DNA of 64,000 nt, taken from Provencibacterium sp. (GTDB lineage Bacteria; Bacillota; Clostridia; Oscillospirales; Ruminococcaceae). A model generated the notes under the pieces. It made no database searches and was not told where the DNA came from. It saw nothing but the letters and a program-made list of their open reading frames with translations. Position numbers and translations under genes: made by a program. The stretch is taken from contig JAAWDS010000046.1 of the NCBI GenBank assembly GCA_022793895.1, positions 1 through 64,000 of the forward strand. The letters are read 5' to 3'. Below, piece after piece: positions 46,894 through 55,931 of this stretch. How positions within the stretch are numbered: position 1 is the first letter of the stretch; every line of letters starts with the position of its first letter.

Positions 46894-46954
46894 AAATGGA
46901 TGCGTTGCAAAACTCTCGTTTTGCAACGCATCCATTTTCTGCAAGCCGGAGGAT
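46893..46954 (+). repeat. Structured dispersed element: 21-bp perfect hairpin plus 19-nt tail
   Basis: AAAATGGATGCGTTGCAAAAC-TCTC-GTTTTGCAACGCATCCATTTT followed by CTGCAAGCCGGAGGAT. Confidence 0.85.
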
Positions 46955-47113
46955 CGCCCGACTGGAGGCTTTTTCTGTTTTGGAGCGCGCCCTTTTTCGT
47001 TCCTCTAACCGCCGTGCCGGCCGCCCGGCTTTTATAAAAGGATTGATTTACCTGTGGTAAAGTGCTATATTGAGCTTACGGCTAAATCCTTGCAGAAGAA
47101 AGGGGAAATTCCT

Positions 47114-47467
47114 ATGCAGGCAATGCTGATCCTCAACTTAATTGTTCCATTCGTAATGGTCCTCGTCGGCTCTGTTTTAAAGAAACACCCGGTGTCCGAC
47201 AGGAGCAGGCAGAGCGGCTATAATACGCCCATCTCCAGGAAATCGCAGGCACATTGGGATTATGCGCAGGGAATCGCCCCGGATATCTATATCTCCTTAG
47301 GGAAACGCCTGTTTATCGTCGAAACCATCGGAAGCATCCTCTGCTGGCTGCTTCGGGTCCCTCTCCAAACAGCGCTTCTCCTGGGAGAAGGCGCCGGTTT
47401 TGGATGGCTGATTTACAGCTTTTATTATACAGATAGGAAAATTCAGGAGAAATTTGTCGATAAATAG
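47114..47467 (+). CDS. SdpI-family-like small membrane protein
   Basis: 117 aa; three TM segments and SGYNTPISRKSQAHWDYAQ resembling the SdpI GxRTP...W motif. Confidence 0.6.
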   Translation: MQAMLILNLIVPFVMVLVGSVLKKHPVSDRSRQSGYNTPISRKSQAHWDYAQGIAPDIYISLGKRLFIVETIGSILCWLLRVPLQTALLLGEGAGFGWLIYSFYYTDRKIQEKFVDK

Positions 47468-47565
47468 GGGGCTTGTTTCCCGCCTGTCCCCAAAAACGCC
47501 GGAGATAAAAGGCTGCCTCAACCGCTAACCGCCTTGGCACAGGCAGTCAGAAAGAAGGATCGGAA

Positions 47566-48489
47566 TTGCCGGATTTTGAAACGCTGTTAAACGTACAAGG
47601 GATGATGTTCATCCTGATGGGAGTCGGGCTGCTGCTCTGTAGGCTGGGGATCCTCGGCTCTGCGCAGAGGAAGGGGCTCAGCGATCTGGTGCTCAACGTG
47701 GTGCTGCCCTGCAACATCGCCAACTCCTTCCGCATCGCTTTTAGCCGCGAGATCCTTCTCTCCTTCTCTAAAATCCTGCTGGTCTCCATTTTGGTGCAGC
47801 TGCTCTGCTTGGCGCTCAGCCGGCTGCTCTACCGGCGGCTGGAGCCCGGCCGCCGCGCCGTCCTTACCTATGGGACGCTCTGCTCCAACGCCGGGCTCAT
47901 TGGGAACCCGGTGGCCGAAGGGCTCTATGGGGCGGAGGGCCTGCTATACGCCTCAATTTACCTCATCCCGCAGCGGGTCATGATGTGGTCGGCAGGCATC
48001 CGCTGCTTCACTCAGGAAAAAAACCGCGCCAAAGCGGCGGTAAAGGTGTTAACCCACCCCTGCATTGTGGCGGTCTATGCGGGGCTGCTGCTCATGCTGA
48101 CCCAATGGGAGCTGCCCGTCCTTCTCGACCGGACGCTTAAGAGCGTCAGCGGCTGCAATACCGCGCTCTCGATGATCGCCGTCGGCGCGATTCTGGGAGA
48201 GGTAAACCCGCGCGAAACGGTCAACCGGCAGATAGCGGCCTATACCCTGCTGCGTCTCATCGGCATCCCGCTCATCGTCTTTCTCGGCTGCCTATTGGCC
48301 GGTCTGACCCCTCTTGTCACCGGGGTATCGGTCATTCTGGCCGGGATGCCCGCCGGAAGCACCACCGCTATCCTGGCCGCCAGCTATCAGGGGGACGCCG
48401 CCTTTGCCTCGAAATGTGTCTTTTTCTCAACGCTCTGCTCGCTTATCAGCGTGCCGCTGTGGTGCGCTGTCCTGCTGTTGGCCGCTTAA
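47566..48489 (+). CDS. AEC (auxin efflux carrier) family transporter
   Basis: 307 aa; VLNVVLPCNIANSFRIAFSREIL, TYGTLCSNAGLIGNPVAEGLYG; probable TTG start, alternative ATG at 47602. Confidence 0.9.
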   Translation: MPDFETLLNVQGMMFILMGVGLLLCRLGILGSAQRKGLSDLVLNVVLPCNIANSFRIAFSREILLSFSKILLVSILVQLLCLALSRLLYRRLEPGRRAVLTYGTLCSNAGLIGNPVAEGLYGAEGLLYASIYLIPQRVMMWSAGIRCFTQEKNRAKAAVKVLTHPCIVAVYAGLLLMLTQWELPVLLDRTLKSVSGCNTALSMIAVGAILGEVNPRETVNRQIAAYTLLRLIGIPLIVFLGCLLAGLTPLVTGVSVILAGMPAGSTTAILAASYQGDAAFASKCVFFSTLCSLISVPLWCAVLLLAA

Positions 48490-48570
48490 CAAGGAAACCG
48501 GCGCGCTTGCAAAATAGAACAGGCCGTTAAAAGCCTATCCCCGGCCTGTAAAGGAAATCCGTGCGGGCCG

Positions 48571-48678
48571 ATCCTCCGGCTTACAGAAAAAGTGGGCGCT
48601 GCAAAATGGAAGCATTTTGCAGCGCCCACTCCGAAAAGCCGCTTTTGGGGCGTAACTCTTGCCCCAAAAGCGGCTTTT
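48571..48678 (-). repeat. Structured dispersed element: 19-nt tail plus two perfect 18-bp hairpins
   Basis: ATCCTCCGGCTTACAGAAA, AGTGGGCGCTGCAAAATG-gaag-CATTTTGCAGCGCCCACT, AAAAGCCGCTTTTGGGGC-gtaactctt-GCCCCAAAAGCGGCTTTT. Confidence 0.85.
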
Positions 48679-48725
48679 TCTAGTTCCTGCGAACCGGAAA
48701 TTCTATTCTGCGGCGCGCCCTTTTC

Positions 48726-49925
48726 TCAAGCTAACGATTTTGCGAACTCCTCGCCAAACTGACAGGCTTTCTCCAAGTCTTCTTCACTGGGGACAAAGTT
48801 AAAACGGAAGCCCTCGCCGAAAACTTCGAGCTTCAGTTGGCGCAGGCGGCTCGCCAGAGCCGGCACCGCTTCGCCGCTCCAACCAAACGATCCAAAGACC
48901 GCTACCGGCCGCTTCTGCATATTAATGGCGTCCACATGGGCCAGCAGCTGCCAAACCGGCGGCACCGCATCGCGGTTAAGCGTCGGGGAGCCGATAAGGA
49001 AGGCGTCCGAGCGGGCCATCTGCGCGCCGAGCGCGCCCATGTCCTCCTCGATGATGTTGTAAAGCGGGACCTCAGCCTCCGGCTTCACCGCGAGGATCCC
49101 CTTCCGGATCGCTTCGGCAGCGCGGCTGGTGTTGCCATAGGCCGAACAATAGAAAACAGGGATGAGCGGCTTCTCGTTCTTCACCGGCTGGGACCAGGCG
49201 CGGTATTGCTTCATCACCTGCGGGAGCAGGCCCTGCTTGGTCAGCACCGGCCCGTGCGAGGTACAGCAGCGCTCGATATCCAGCCCGGAAATCTTCTCCA
49301 AGCCCTTGAGCACATAGGGCTTAAACGGCCCGAAGATAGCGCCGAAATAGTTCTCCAGCGCCGAACGGTAGGCTTCCGGATAGGTGATGTGGATATCCAG
49401 CATGCGCGGCTCGCAGTAATGGGAGCCGAAGAAGTCGCAGCTAAAGAGCGTTTTTTCCGCTTCCAGCCAGGTGAACATGCTGTCCGGCCAGTGCAGGAAC
49501 GGCGCGTTGATAAAGCGCAGCACCTTGCCGCCGCCCAGGTCGAGCGTCTCCCCATCCTTCACAACGCGCAGCTTCAGATCCGGCCGGTTGGTGATGTTCT
49601 TGAGATAAATAGAAGCCGCCTGGGAGCAGACGATCTGCGCATCCGGCACAATTTCCAGCAGCCGGGCAAGCGAGCCGCTGTGATCCGGCTCGGTATGGTT
49701 CAGAATGATATAACGGATCTCTTTCGGGTCGCAGACCTCCCGGATGTTCTCCAAAAACGCATCGAAATAAGAGCCGTGGCAGGTTTCAATGAGCGCCGTC
49801 TCTTCGCCGCGCACCAGGTAAGCATTATAGGTGGTGCCGTATTCGGTGCGCATGACAATATCAAACACCCGCAGGCTCGGATTGAGCACGCCGACAGACG
49901 CAATCGCATCTGAAATTTTCAACAT
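48726..49925 (-). CDS. FprA-family A-type flavoprotein (flavodiiron protein)
   Basis: 399 aa; HGSYFDAF, NHTEPDHSGSLARL diiron motif, HWPDSMFTW, flavodoxin domain FYCSAYGNTSRAAEAI. Confidence 0.95.
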   Translation of the reverse strand: MLKISDAIASVGVLNPSLRVFDIVMRTEYGTTYNAYLVRGEETALIETCHGSYFDAFLENIREVCDPKEIRYIILNHTEPDHSGSLARLLEIVPDAQIVCSQAASIYLKNITNRPDLKLRVVKDGETLDLGGGKVLRFINAPFLHWPDSMFTWLEAEKTLFSCDFFGSHYCEPRMLDIHITYPEAYRSALENYFGAIFGPFKPYVLKGLEKISGLDIERCCTSHGPVLTKQGLLPQVMKQYRAWSQPVKNEKPLIPVFYCSAYGNTSRAAEAIRKGILAVKPEAEVPLYNIIEEDMGALGAQMARSDAFLIGSPTLNRDAVPPVWQLLAHVDAINMQKRPVAVFGSFGWSGEAVPALASRLRQLKLEVFGEGFRFNFVPSEEDLEKACQFGEEFAKSLA

Positions 49926-50052
49926 CTTTCTCCCATTCCTTTCTCATCTAAAAACAAAGGAGGACCGTGGTTTTTAGCCCTTCTTCATCAAAAACGACCC
50001 CCGCCCTCTGGGACAGGAGCCGCTCCGGCGGGAACCGCCGCCCTGAATGAAT

Positions 50053-50211
50053 TTACTCGGCCTGGAACATCGACTTATCTACGCCGCACAGCGGGCAGAC
50101 AAAATCCTCCGGCACATCCTCCCACTTGGTGCCTGCGGCAACCCCGCTCTCTGGACAGCCGGCCGCTTCATCATAAACATATCCGCATACGGTGCACACA
50201 TACTTTGCCAT
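50053..50211 (-). CDS. Rubredoxin
   Basis: [18 protein letters not shown]...[13 protein letters not shown], two CxxCG knuckles. Confidence 0.97.
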   Translation of the reverse strand: MAKYVCTVCGYVYDEAAGCPESGVAAGTKWEDVPEDFVCPLCGVDKSMFQAE

Positions 50212-50353
50212 TTTGTCAAATCCTCCTATATTTTTGTTCTTCAATTTTCCATTTAAATATATCCTAATTTAGTATATTTGTCAAGAGAGAATCCGCGTTT
50301 TCTCTATTATTATGGCTCGTCCTTCCGCCTCTATACGGGTTTTGTACAAATTT

Positions 50354-51007
50354 TTAACTTCCCTGCCCCTCGCGGCAGCGGATGAGGAGCAGGGCTCCCG
50401 ACCGGAAAGAGACCTCCGCCGTCTCCTCCAAAAACGCGTTGCTCACGCCAATGGGGAAGCTGTTCTCCATCCGGTAATCGGAAAGCGGATATTTCGCACC
50501 CCGGATGCTTACGCCCTCGCAGCAGTCGCCCAACGAAAAAAGCGAAAAAAGCGGAAAACCCTCGCGTTTCAGGCGGTGAATGCCCGGCAGCAGCGCCTCT
50601 GCAACCGAATCGTCATCCACCAGCCGGCAGGAGAGGCCCTGCCGGGCGGCATATAGCAGCGTTTGCAGGTTGGCAACCAGATGATCCAGCCGCCCGCCCA
50701 GCGCGCAAACGATGTCCACCGCCGTCAGCCCCTCCTGCCGAAGCCTGCGCAGCGCATAGAGGGTATCGGTATCATCCTTTTCACGGGGGATGCGCTCCAC
50801 CTCAACGCCCGAAGCGCACGCCTCCTCCACCAGCTCCGGCGGGAGCGAATCCATATCCCCCCAGAGGCTGTCCGGCGGCAAACCGGCCGCCCGGCAATGG
50901 CGGTAGCCGCCGTCCACCGCCGCCACATGAACGCAGCCCTCGGCCAGCCGCCGCAATAAATCCGGGCGGACGGCCTTTCCCGCCGCTACAATCAATCCCT
51001 TTTTCAT
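50354..51007 (-). CDS. thiN: Thiamine diphosphokinase
   Basis: AVDGGYRHCRAAGLPPDSLWGDMDSLP, KDDTDTLYALRRL, GALGGRLDHLVANL-like motif (CALGGRLDHLVANL). Confidence 0.93.
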   Translation of the reverse strand: MKKGLIVAAGKAVRPDLLRRLAEGCVHVAAVDGGYRHCRAAGLPPDSLWGDMDSLPPELVEEACASGVEVERIPREKDDTDTLYALRRLRQEGLTAVDIVCALGGRLDHLVANLQTLLYAARQGLSCRLVDDDSVAEALLPGIHRLKREGFPLFSLFSLGDCCEGVSIRGAKYPLSDYRMENSFPIGVSNAFLEETAEVSFRSGALLLIRCREGQGS

Positions 51008-51921
51008 CGCCGTTCCCATTCCTTAATCTGTTTAGCATCCTCGTACATCGCCCGGTAGCTCTCGTGCCGGCTGGCGGCAATCCCGCCCGCCTTTACCGCC
51101 GCGAGCACGGCGCAGCCCTGCTCGCAGGTGTGCGAGCAGCCGGTAAACCGGCAGCGCTCCCGATAAGGGGCAAACTCGCGGAAACAGTCTTGCAGCTGAT
51201 CCTTGTAGATCACCGCATAGCGCGAGATCTCCACCGCCGAGAAGCCGGGGGTATCGGCTATGTAACCGCCGCCCGCCAGCGCATAGAGCTGGGCATGGCG
51301 GGTCGTGTGCCGTCCGCGTCCCAGCTTTTGGCTGATCTCCCCCGTCCTCAGCGCAAGCGAGGGGTCGAGCGCATTCAGCAGGCTCGACTTCCCGGCCCCT
51401 GTGTTCCCGCAAAAGCAGGAGAGCTTCCCGGCCAGCGCCCCGGCCAGCTCCGCGACCCCCTCGCCGGTTTCGGCCGAAACGGCGTAGGTCTCGAAACCGG
51501 CCCGGCGGTAGATGCCGCAAAGCTCCTCGCAGCCTGCCTGGCCGCCGCACAGATCCGATTTTGCCGCGACCACCACCGGCTCAATCCCTTGGTGCTCCGC
51601 AAGCGCCAGCAGCTTATCCAGCACCAGCAGGTTGGGCGGCGGCGAGAGGATGGAAACCACCATCACCAGCCGATCCAGGTTGGCGACGGCGGGCCGCACC
51701 AGGCTGTTTTTCCGCTCGAAGATCTCCTCTACATAGCCTTCCGCTTCACCGGTGCGCTGGATCCGTACCCGGTCCCCCACCAGCGGGCTCTGCCCGGTCT
51801 TGCGGAAAAGCCCGCGCGCTTTGCAGGTGTAAACCCCGTCCGCCGTTTCCACATCATAAAACCCGCCCAGCGCACGGACAATCAGTCCCTCTTCATAACC
51901 ATCCTTCATCCTGTTTATCAA
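51004..51921 (-). CDS. rsgA: Ribosome small subunit-dependent GTPase A
   Basis: GNTGAGKSSLLNAL, GRHTTRHAQLYAL, IADTPGFS circularly permuted GTPase; C-terminal Zn-binding CRFTGCSHTCEQGCAV. Confidence 0.96.
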   Translation of the reverse strand: MINRMKDGYEEGLIVRALGGFYDVETADGVYTCKARGLFRKTGQSPLVGDRVRIQRTGEAEGYVEEIFERKNSLVRPAVANLDRLVMVVSILSPPPNLLVLDKLLALAEHQGIEPVVVAAKSDLCGGQAGCEELCGIYRRAGFETYAVSAETGEGVAELAGALAGKLSCFCGNTGAGKSSLLNALDPSLALRTGEISQKLGRGRHTTRHAQLYALAGGGYIADTPGFSAVEISRYAVIYKDQLQDCFREFAPYRERCRFTGCSHTCEQGCAVLAAVKAGGIAASRHESYRAMYEDAKQIKEWERR

Positions 51922-51960
51922 CCCTTTTCCGGGACGTATTCATCCGGCCGCCCTTTATCC

Positions 51961-54078
51961 TCAATCCGGCCGTGCAATACGGTCGTTTTCGATCTCCGGC
52001 GGCGCCCAATCGTCCTCGTCGTCGGGCTCCTCCTCCGGTTCGCGTTCGGGAACGCTCTCCGGCAGCCCATCCTGGAACAGCTGCTTGTTGTCCACAATTT
52101 TAGCGTGGCTCTCATCGTCAAAGTTCACCAGGTATTCCTGATAGAGCATACCGTTGATGCGGATTTGCAGCGTCATCTCGCCATAGCCCTCATAGATCTT
52201 GCGCCATTCCACACTGTCCGGGTCGCTTCCGGGCGTCAGCCGCGCCTCGTGCGCCAACTGCCCGTCCAGCCATGCCTCGACAATCAGCAGATCCCGGAGC
52301 TTGGGCAGCGTAACGGTAATCGCCAGCCGCTTGTTCTCCTCCGCGCCGCCGCTGACATCCACATCGATGCTCGACCCCTGCGCAACCTCCGAATCGGTTC
52401 CCGGCATCTGAGCCACAATCGTGCCGCGCTCCAGATCGCTTTCCACCGTTGTCACCCGGCCGATGCTGATCGAAAGGTTCTTTAAAAAGCGCTTCGCATC
52501 GTTCAGCTTCATCCCGGTAATATCCGGCACCTGAATGAGCTTGTTCTCCCGGCCCATGCTGACGAACACTTGAACGGCCGTGTCCGAATCGACCTGCTCG
52601 TTGGCGGGCGGGTCGGTCTTGACGACATAGCCCTCGGCGATGTTGTCGTCATAAATGCGCATCTCCTCATAGTTCTTCAGGCCGTTCTTCTCTAAAATTT
52701 CATAGGCTTCGTTGGACTCCATCCCGGTCAGGTCAATGAGCGTTACCCGCTGCGCGCCCGCCGAGACGGTGACTTGAATGGTGGACCCCTTCTTCATGCC
52801 GCGGCCCGCCCGCGGATTTTGCTCGAAGATGATATCCTCCTCATAATCGTTGTTAAACTCCACCGTCTGCACAATGCGGATGTCGTTTTCGATATAGGTG
52901 TTGTCGTATTTCACCGTACTGAACTTTTTGCCGACGAGGTTGGGCACCTCAATCGAATCCACCGTTTGGAAGGGGTTGTTGAAATAGAACATCGTGCCCA
53001 CGAAAATTCCCGAAACGAGCACAAACGCCACGGTAATGCCGGTCAGAACCGAGAGGAAGGGGATGCGCGGACGTTCCTCCTCCTCTTCCTCCAGATCCTC
53101 CGAAAATCCGGCGGCCGGCTCCTCTGGAATACGCGTTTTCTCCTTCTCGCGCTTTTTTCCGCGGCGCTTCGCGTTCTCCTGCCCCTCCTCCCCTGCGGCC
53201 GGAATGGGCTGGATGCTGTTCCCCAGGTATTTATAGGCGAAGCTGATGGAAGGATTGCGCTTAAATTCATCGATATCCCGCAGCATCTCAGCCGCCGACT
53301 GGTAGCGGCGGGCGGGATCCTTCAACATGGCGCGCATGGTAATCGCCTCCAAGCCCTCCGGGATGTCTGGGTTCAGGGTGGAGGGCCGGGCGGGTTCGAG
53401 CTGGATTTGCTTGAGCGCCACCGAAACGGGGGTATCCGCATCGAAGGGCAGCCGTCCGGTGAGCATCTCATACATCATCACGCCGACCGAATAGAGATCG
53501 GTCTTTTCATCGGTAACGCCGCCCTGCGCCTGTTCAGGGCTGATATAGTGCACCGAACCGATCGCGCGGTCGGTGATGGTCCGGGTGTTGCTGCGCGCAA
53601 AGCGGGCGATTCCGAAATCGGTGACTTTAATCGTCCCATCCGAGAGCAGCATGATATTCTGCGGCTTGATGTCGCGGTGGACAATGCCGTTGTCGTGCGC
53701 ATGCTGGAGCCCGCGCAGGATCTGAACGGTGAAATGCACCGTCTCCTTCCAGCCGAGCCGTCCCTGGCGGTCGATGAAATCCTTGAGAGTGATCCCGTCG
53801 ATATATTCCATCACAATGGAGTGCATCCGCTGGGAAAAGCTGACGTCATAGACCTTCACAATATTGGGGTGGGAAAGGGTGGCCACCGCCTTCGACTCGT
53901 TGCGGAAACGGCGCAAAAACTCCTCGTTTCCCATAAACTCATCGCGCAGGATCTTCACCGCTACCCAGCGGTTATCCGCAATATCAAACGCCTTATAAAC
54001 GTTCGCCATTCCGCCGACGCCGATAAGCTCCCGGATTTCATACCGCCCGTCGAGACGCTTGCCTATATATTTATCCAT
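51961..54078 (-). CDS. prkC: PASTA-domain Ser/Thr protein kinase
   Basis: IGVGGMANVYKAFD, HRDIKPQNIML, DFGIARF, one TM and three PASTA-like repeats plus a C-terminal extension. Confidence 0.96.
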   Translation of the reverse strand: MDKYIGKRLDGRYEIRELIGVGGMANVYKAFDIADNRWVAVKILRDEFMGNEEFLRRFRNESKAVATLSHPNIVKVYDVSFSQRMHSIVMEYIDGITLKDFIDRQGRLGWKETVHFTVQILRGLQHAHDNGIVHRDIKPQNIMLLSDGTIKVTDFGIARFARSNTRTITDRAIGSVHYISPEQAQGGVTDEKTDLYSVGVMMYEMLTGRLPFDADTPVSVALKQIQLEPARPSTLNPDIPEGLEAITMRAMLKDPARRYQSAAEMLRDIDEFKRNPSISFAYKYLGNSIQPIPAAGEEGQENAKRRGKKREKEKTRIPEEPAAGFSEDLEEEEEERPRIPFLSVLTGITVAFVLVSGIFVGTMFYFNNPFQTVDSIEVPNLVGKKFSTVKYDNTYIENDIRIVQTVEFNNDYEEDIIFEQNPRAGRGMKKGSTIQVTVSAGAQRVTLIDLTGMESNEAYEILEKNGLKNYEEMRIYDDNIAEGYVVKTDPPANEQVDSDTAVQVFVSMGRENKLIQVPDITGMKLNDAKRFLKNLSISIGRVTTVESDLERGTIVAQMPGTDSEVAQGSSIDVDVSGGAEENKRLAITVTLPKLRDLLIVEAWLDGQLAHEARLTPGSDPDSVEWRKIYEGYGEMTLQIRINGMLYQEYLVNFDDESHAKIVDNKQLFQDGLPESVPEREPEEEPDDEDDWAPPEIENDRIARPD

Positions 54079-54155
54079 TCAACCACCATTCCTCTCAGGA
54101 GGGATTACAATATCTCCGGCCGCCGCCAAAGACACCGGAAGGAAGCGGGCTCCCC

Positions 54156-54890
54156 TCACCCCGCGCTGACCAGCACGGCGGTGACGTTATCCGCCCCGCC
54201 CTGCTTGAGCGCAAAATCAATCAGCGGCCGCGCGCTGCCCCGCTTCAGGCAGTCCTTCACCTGGGAAGCGACGCGCTCCGCCTTTAAGTAGTTGGAAAGC
54301 CCGTCGGAGCACAGCAGGATTGCGTTCCGTTCGGGGAACGGGTACTCCGCATAGTCGGGATCCACCCGCGGGGCCACGCCGACCGCGCGGGTGATGTAAT
54401 GCTTTTTGGGGTGGCTCTCCGCCTCGTCGGGGGTGAGCTCCCCGCGGTCCACCAGCATCTGCACCATCGAATGATCGCGGGTGAGCTGAACGGCCTCCTC
54501 CCCGGCAATCATATAGATCCGGCTGTCCCCTACGTGGGCGATATGAAGCATGCTCCCGCTGATCACCGCAAGGACCAGGGTGCTCCCCATTCCGGAAAAG
54601 TCCGGATCGTTCTGCGATTGCTCATAAACAATGGCGTTCGCCGCGCTGATCGCCGAAAGCATGAGCGATCGGATCGAGTTGACGCTCATCTCCGGCTTCA
54701 AGCCCTTGCGCAGATAACGATCCACCACCTCGGTGGTGACGGCCGAAGCGATATCGCCCGCCTTTTCGCCGCCCATGCCGTCGCAGACCATCGCATAGCC
54801 TAGGTTGCTGCGCAGGATGTTGCAGCGGAAAATATCCTGGTTCTGCCGCCGGACCGCGCCCTTGTGTGTCTCTCCTGTTGCCTTGAGCAC
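54156..54890 (-). CDS. prpC: PP2C-family Ser/Thr phosphatase (Stp1/PrpC)
   Basis: GAVRRQNQD, VCDGMGGEKAGDIAS, HVGDSRIYM, LLCSDGLSN; GTG start. Confidence 0.96.
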   Translation of the reverse strand: MLKATGETHKGAVRRQNQDIFRCNILRSNLGYAMVCDGMGGEKAGDIASAVTTEVVDRYLRKGLKPEMSVNSIRSLMLSAISAANAIVYEQSQNDPDFSGMGSTLVLAVISGSMLHIAHVGDSRIYMIAGEEAVQLTRDHSMVQMLVDRGELTPDEAESHPKKHYITRAVGVAPRVDPDYAEYPFPERNAILLCSDGLSNYLKAERVASQVKDCLKRGSARPLIDFALKQGGADNVTAVLVSAG

Positions 54891-55931
54891 CTACATTCCC
54901 TCCTCTGCCGCTGTTTCCCTGCGCAGCTGCCCGCAGGCGGCGCTGATATCGCTGCCCAGCTCCCGGCGGATGGTGGCGTTCAGCCCTCCGCGCACAAGCA
55001 GGTGCTGGAACCGTTCAATCGCCTCCCGGCTGCCCCGCCTGCAATCCCGTTCGGCCACCTCGTTTACCGGAATCAGGTTTACATGGCAGTTCTGCCCCGC
55101 CAGCAGGGCGCAGAGCTTTTTCGCCTGCATAGGCGAGTCGTTCTTCCCCGCAATGAGCGCATATTCATAGGAAACCCGCCGGCCGGTGCGTTCAAAATAC
55201 CGCCGGCAGGCCGCCATCAGCTCCGGCAGCGGGTAACGCCGGGCGATGGGCATAATCGCTTTTCGGGTCTCGTCGTCCGGCGCATGCAGCGAAACGGAGA
55301 GGGTCAGCCCCAGCCGCTCGCCGGCCAGCCGGTCGATCTCCGGGACCAGGCCGCAGGTGGAAAGGGAAACATGCCGCAGGCTCAGGTTCATCCCCTCCGC
55401 CGAGGAGAGAATGGTGAGGAAGCGCAGCACGTTTTCATAGTTATCCAGCGGTTCGCCGATCCCCATGAGCACAACGCCGCCCACCTTCTCCCCGCAGAAG
55501 CGCTCCATCGCATAGACCTCATCGATCATCTCTCCGGGGGTAAGGCCGCGCACCAGGCCGCCGAGGGTAGAGGCGCAGAAGCGGCAGCCCATCCGGCAGC
55601 CGACCTGTGTGGAGATGCAGACGGTGTTCCCATACTTATAGCGCATGAGCACCGCCTCGACTGACTGCCCGTCCGGCAGCCCCAGCAGCAGCTTTTCGGT
55701 CCCATCCAGCCCCGAAACCTGGCGGCGCAGGCAGGAGAGCGCCGCAATCGAAAAGCGTTCCTCCAGCGCCCCGCGCAGCTCCTTGGGGAGGTTGCTCATC
55801 CCGGCAAAGGAGAGCGCCCGCTTCCCATGCAGCCATTCATAGACCTGCTTCGCCCGGTAAGCGGGCTGGCCCATCTCCCGGAACGTCTCGGAAAGCTGCG
55901 GAAGGGTGAGGGACTTGATATCCTCCTTCAC
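54891..55931 (-). CDS. rlmN: 23S rRNA (adenine-2503-C2)-methyltransferase
   Basis: GCRMGCRFCAST radical SAM motif, LMGIGEPLDNYENV, LIPVNEV. Confidence 0.97.
   Translation of the reverse strand: MKEDIKSLTLPQLSETFREMGQPAYRAKQVYEWLHGKRALSFAGMSNLPKELRGALEERFSIAALSCLRRQVSGLDGTEKLLLGLPDGQSVEAVLMRYKYGNTVCISTQVGCRMGCRFCASTLGGLVRGLTPGEMIDEVYAMERFCGEKVGGVVLMGIGEPLDNYENVLRFLTILSSAEGMNLSLRHVSLSTCGLVPEIDRLAGERLGLTLSVSLHAPDDETRKAIMPIARRYPLPELMAACRRYFERTGRRVSYEYALIAGKNDSPMQAKKLCALLAGQNCHVNLIPVNEVAERDCRRGSREAIERFQHLLVRGGLNATIRRELGSDISAACGQLRRETAAEEGM

Noticed and set aside
51064-52485. 473-aa plus-strand ORF
   Set aside because: Antisense across rsgA and prkC; no domain signal.
52774-54291. 505-aa plus-strand ORF
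   Set aside because: Antisense to the PASTA kinase prkC.
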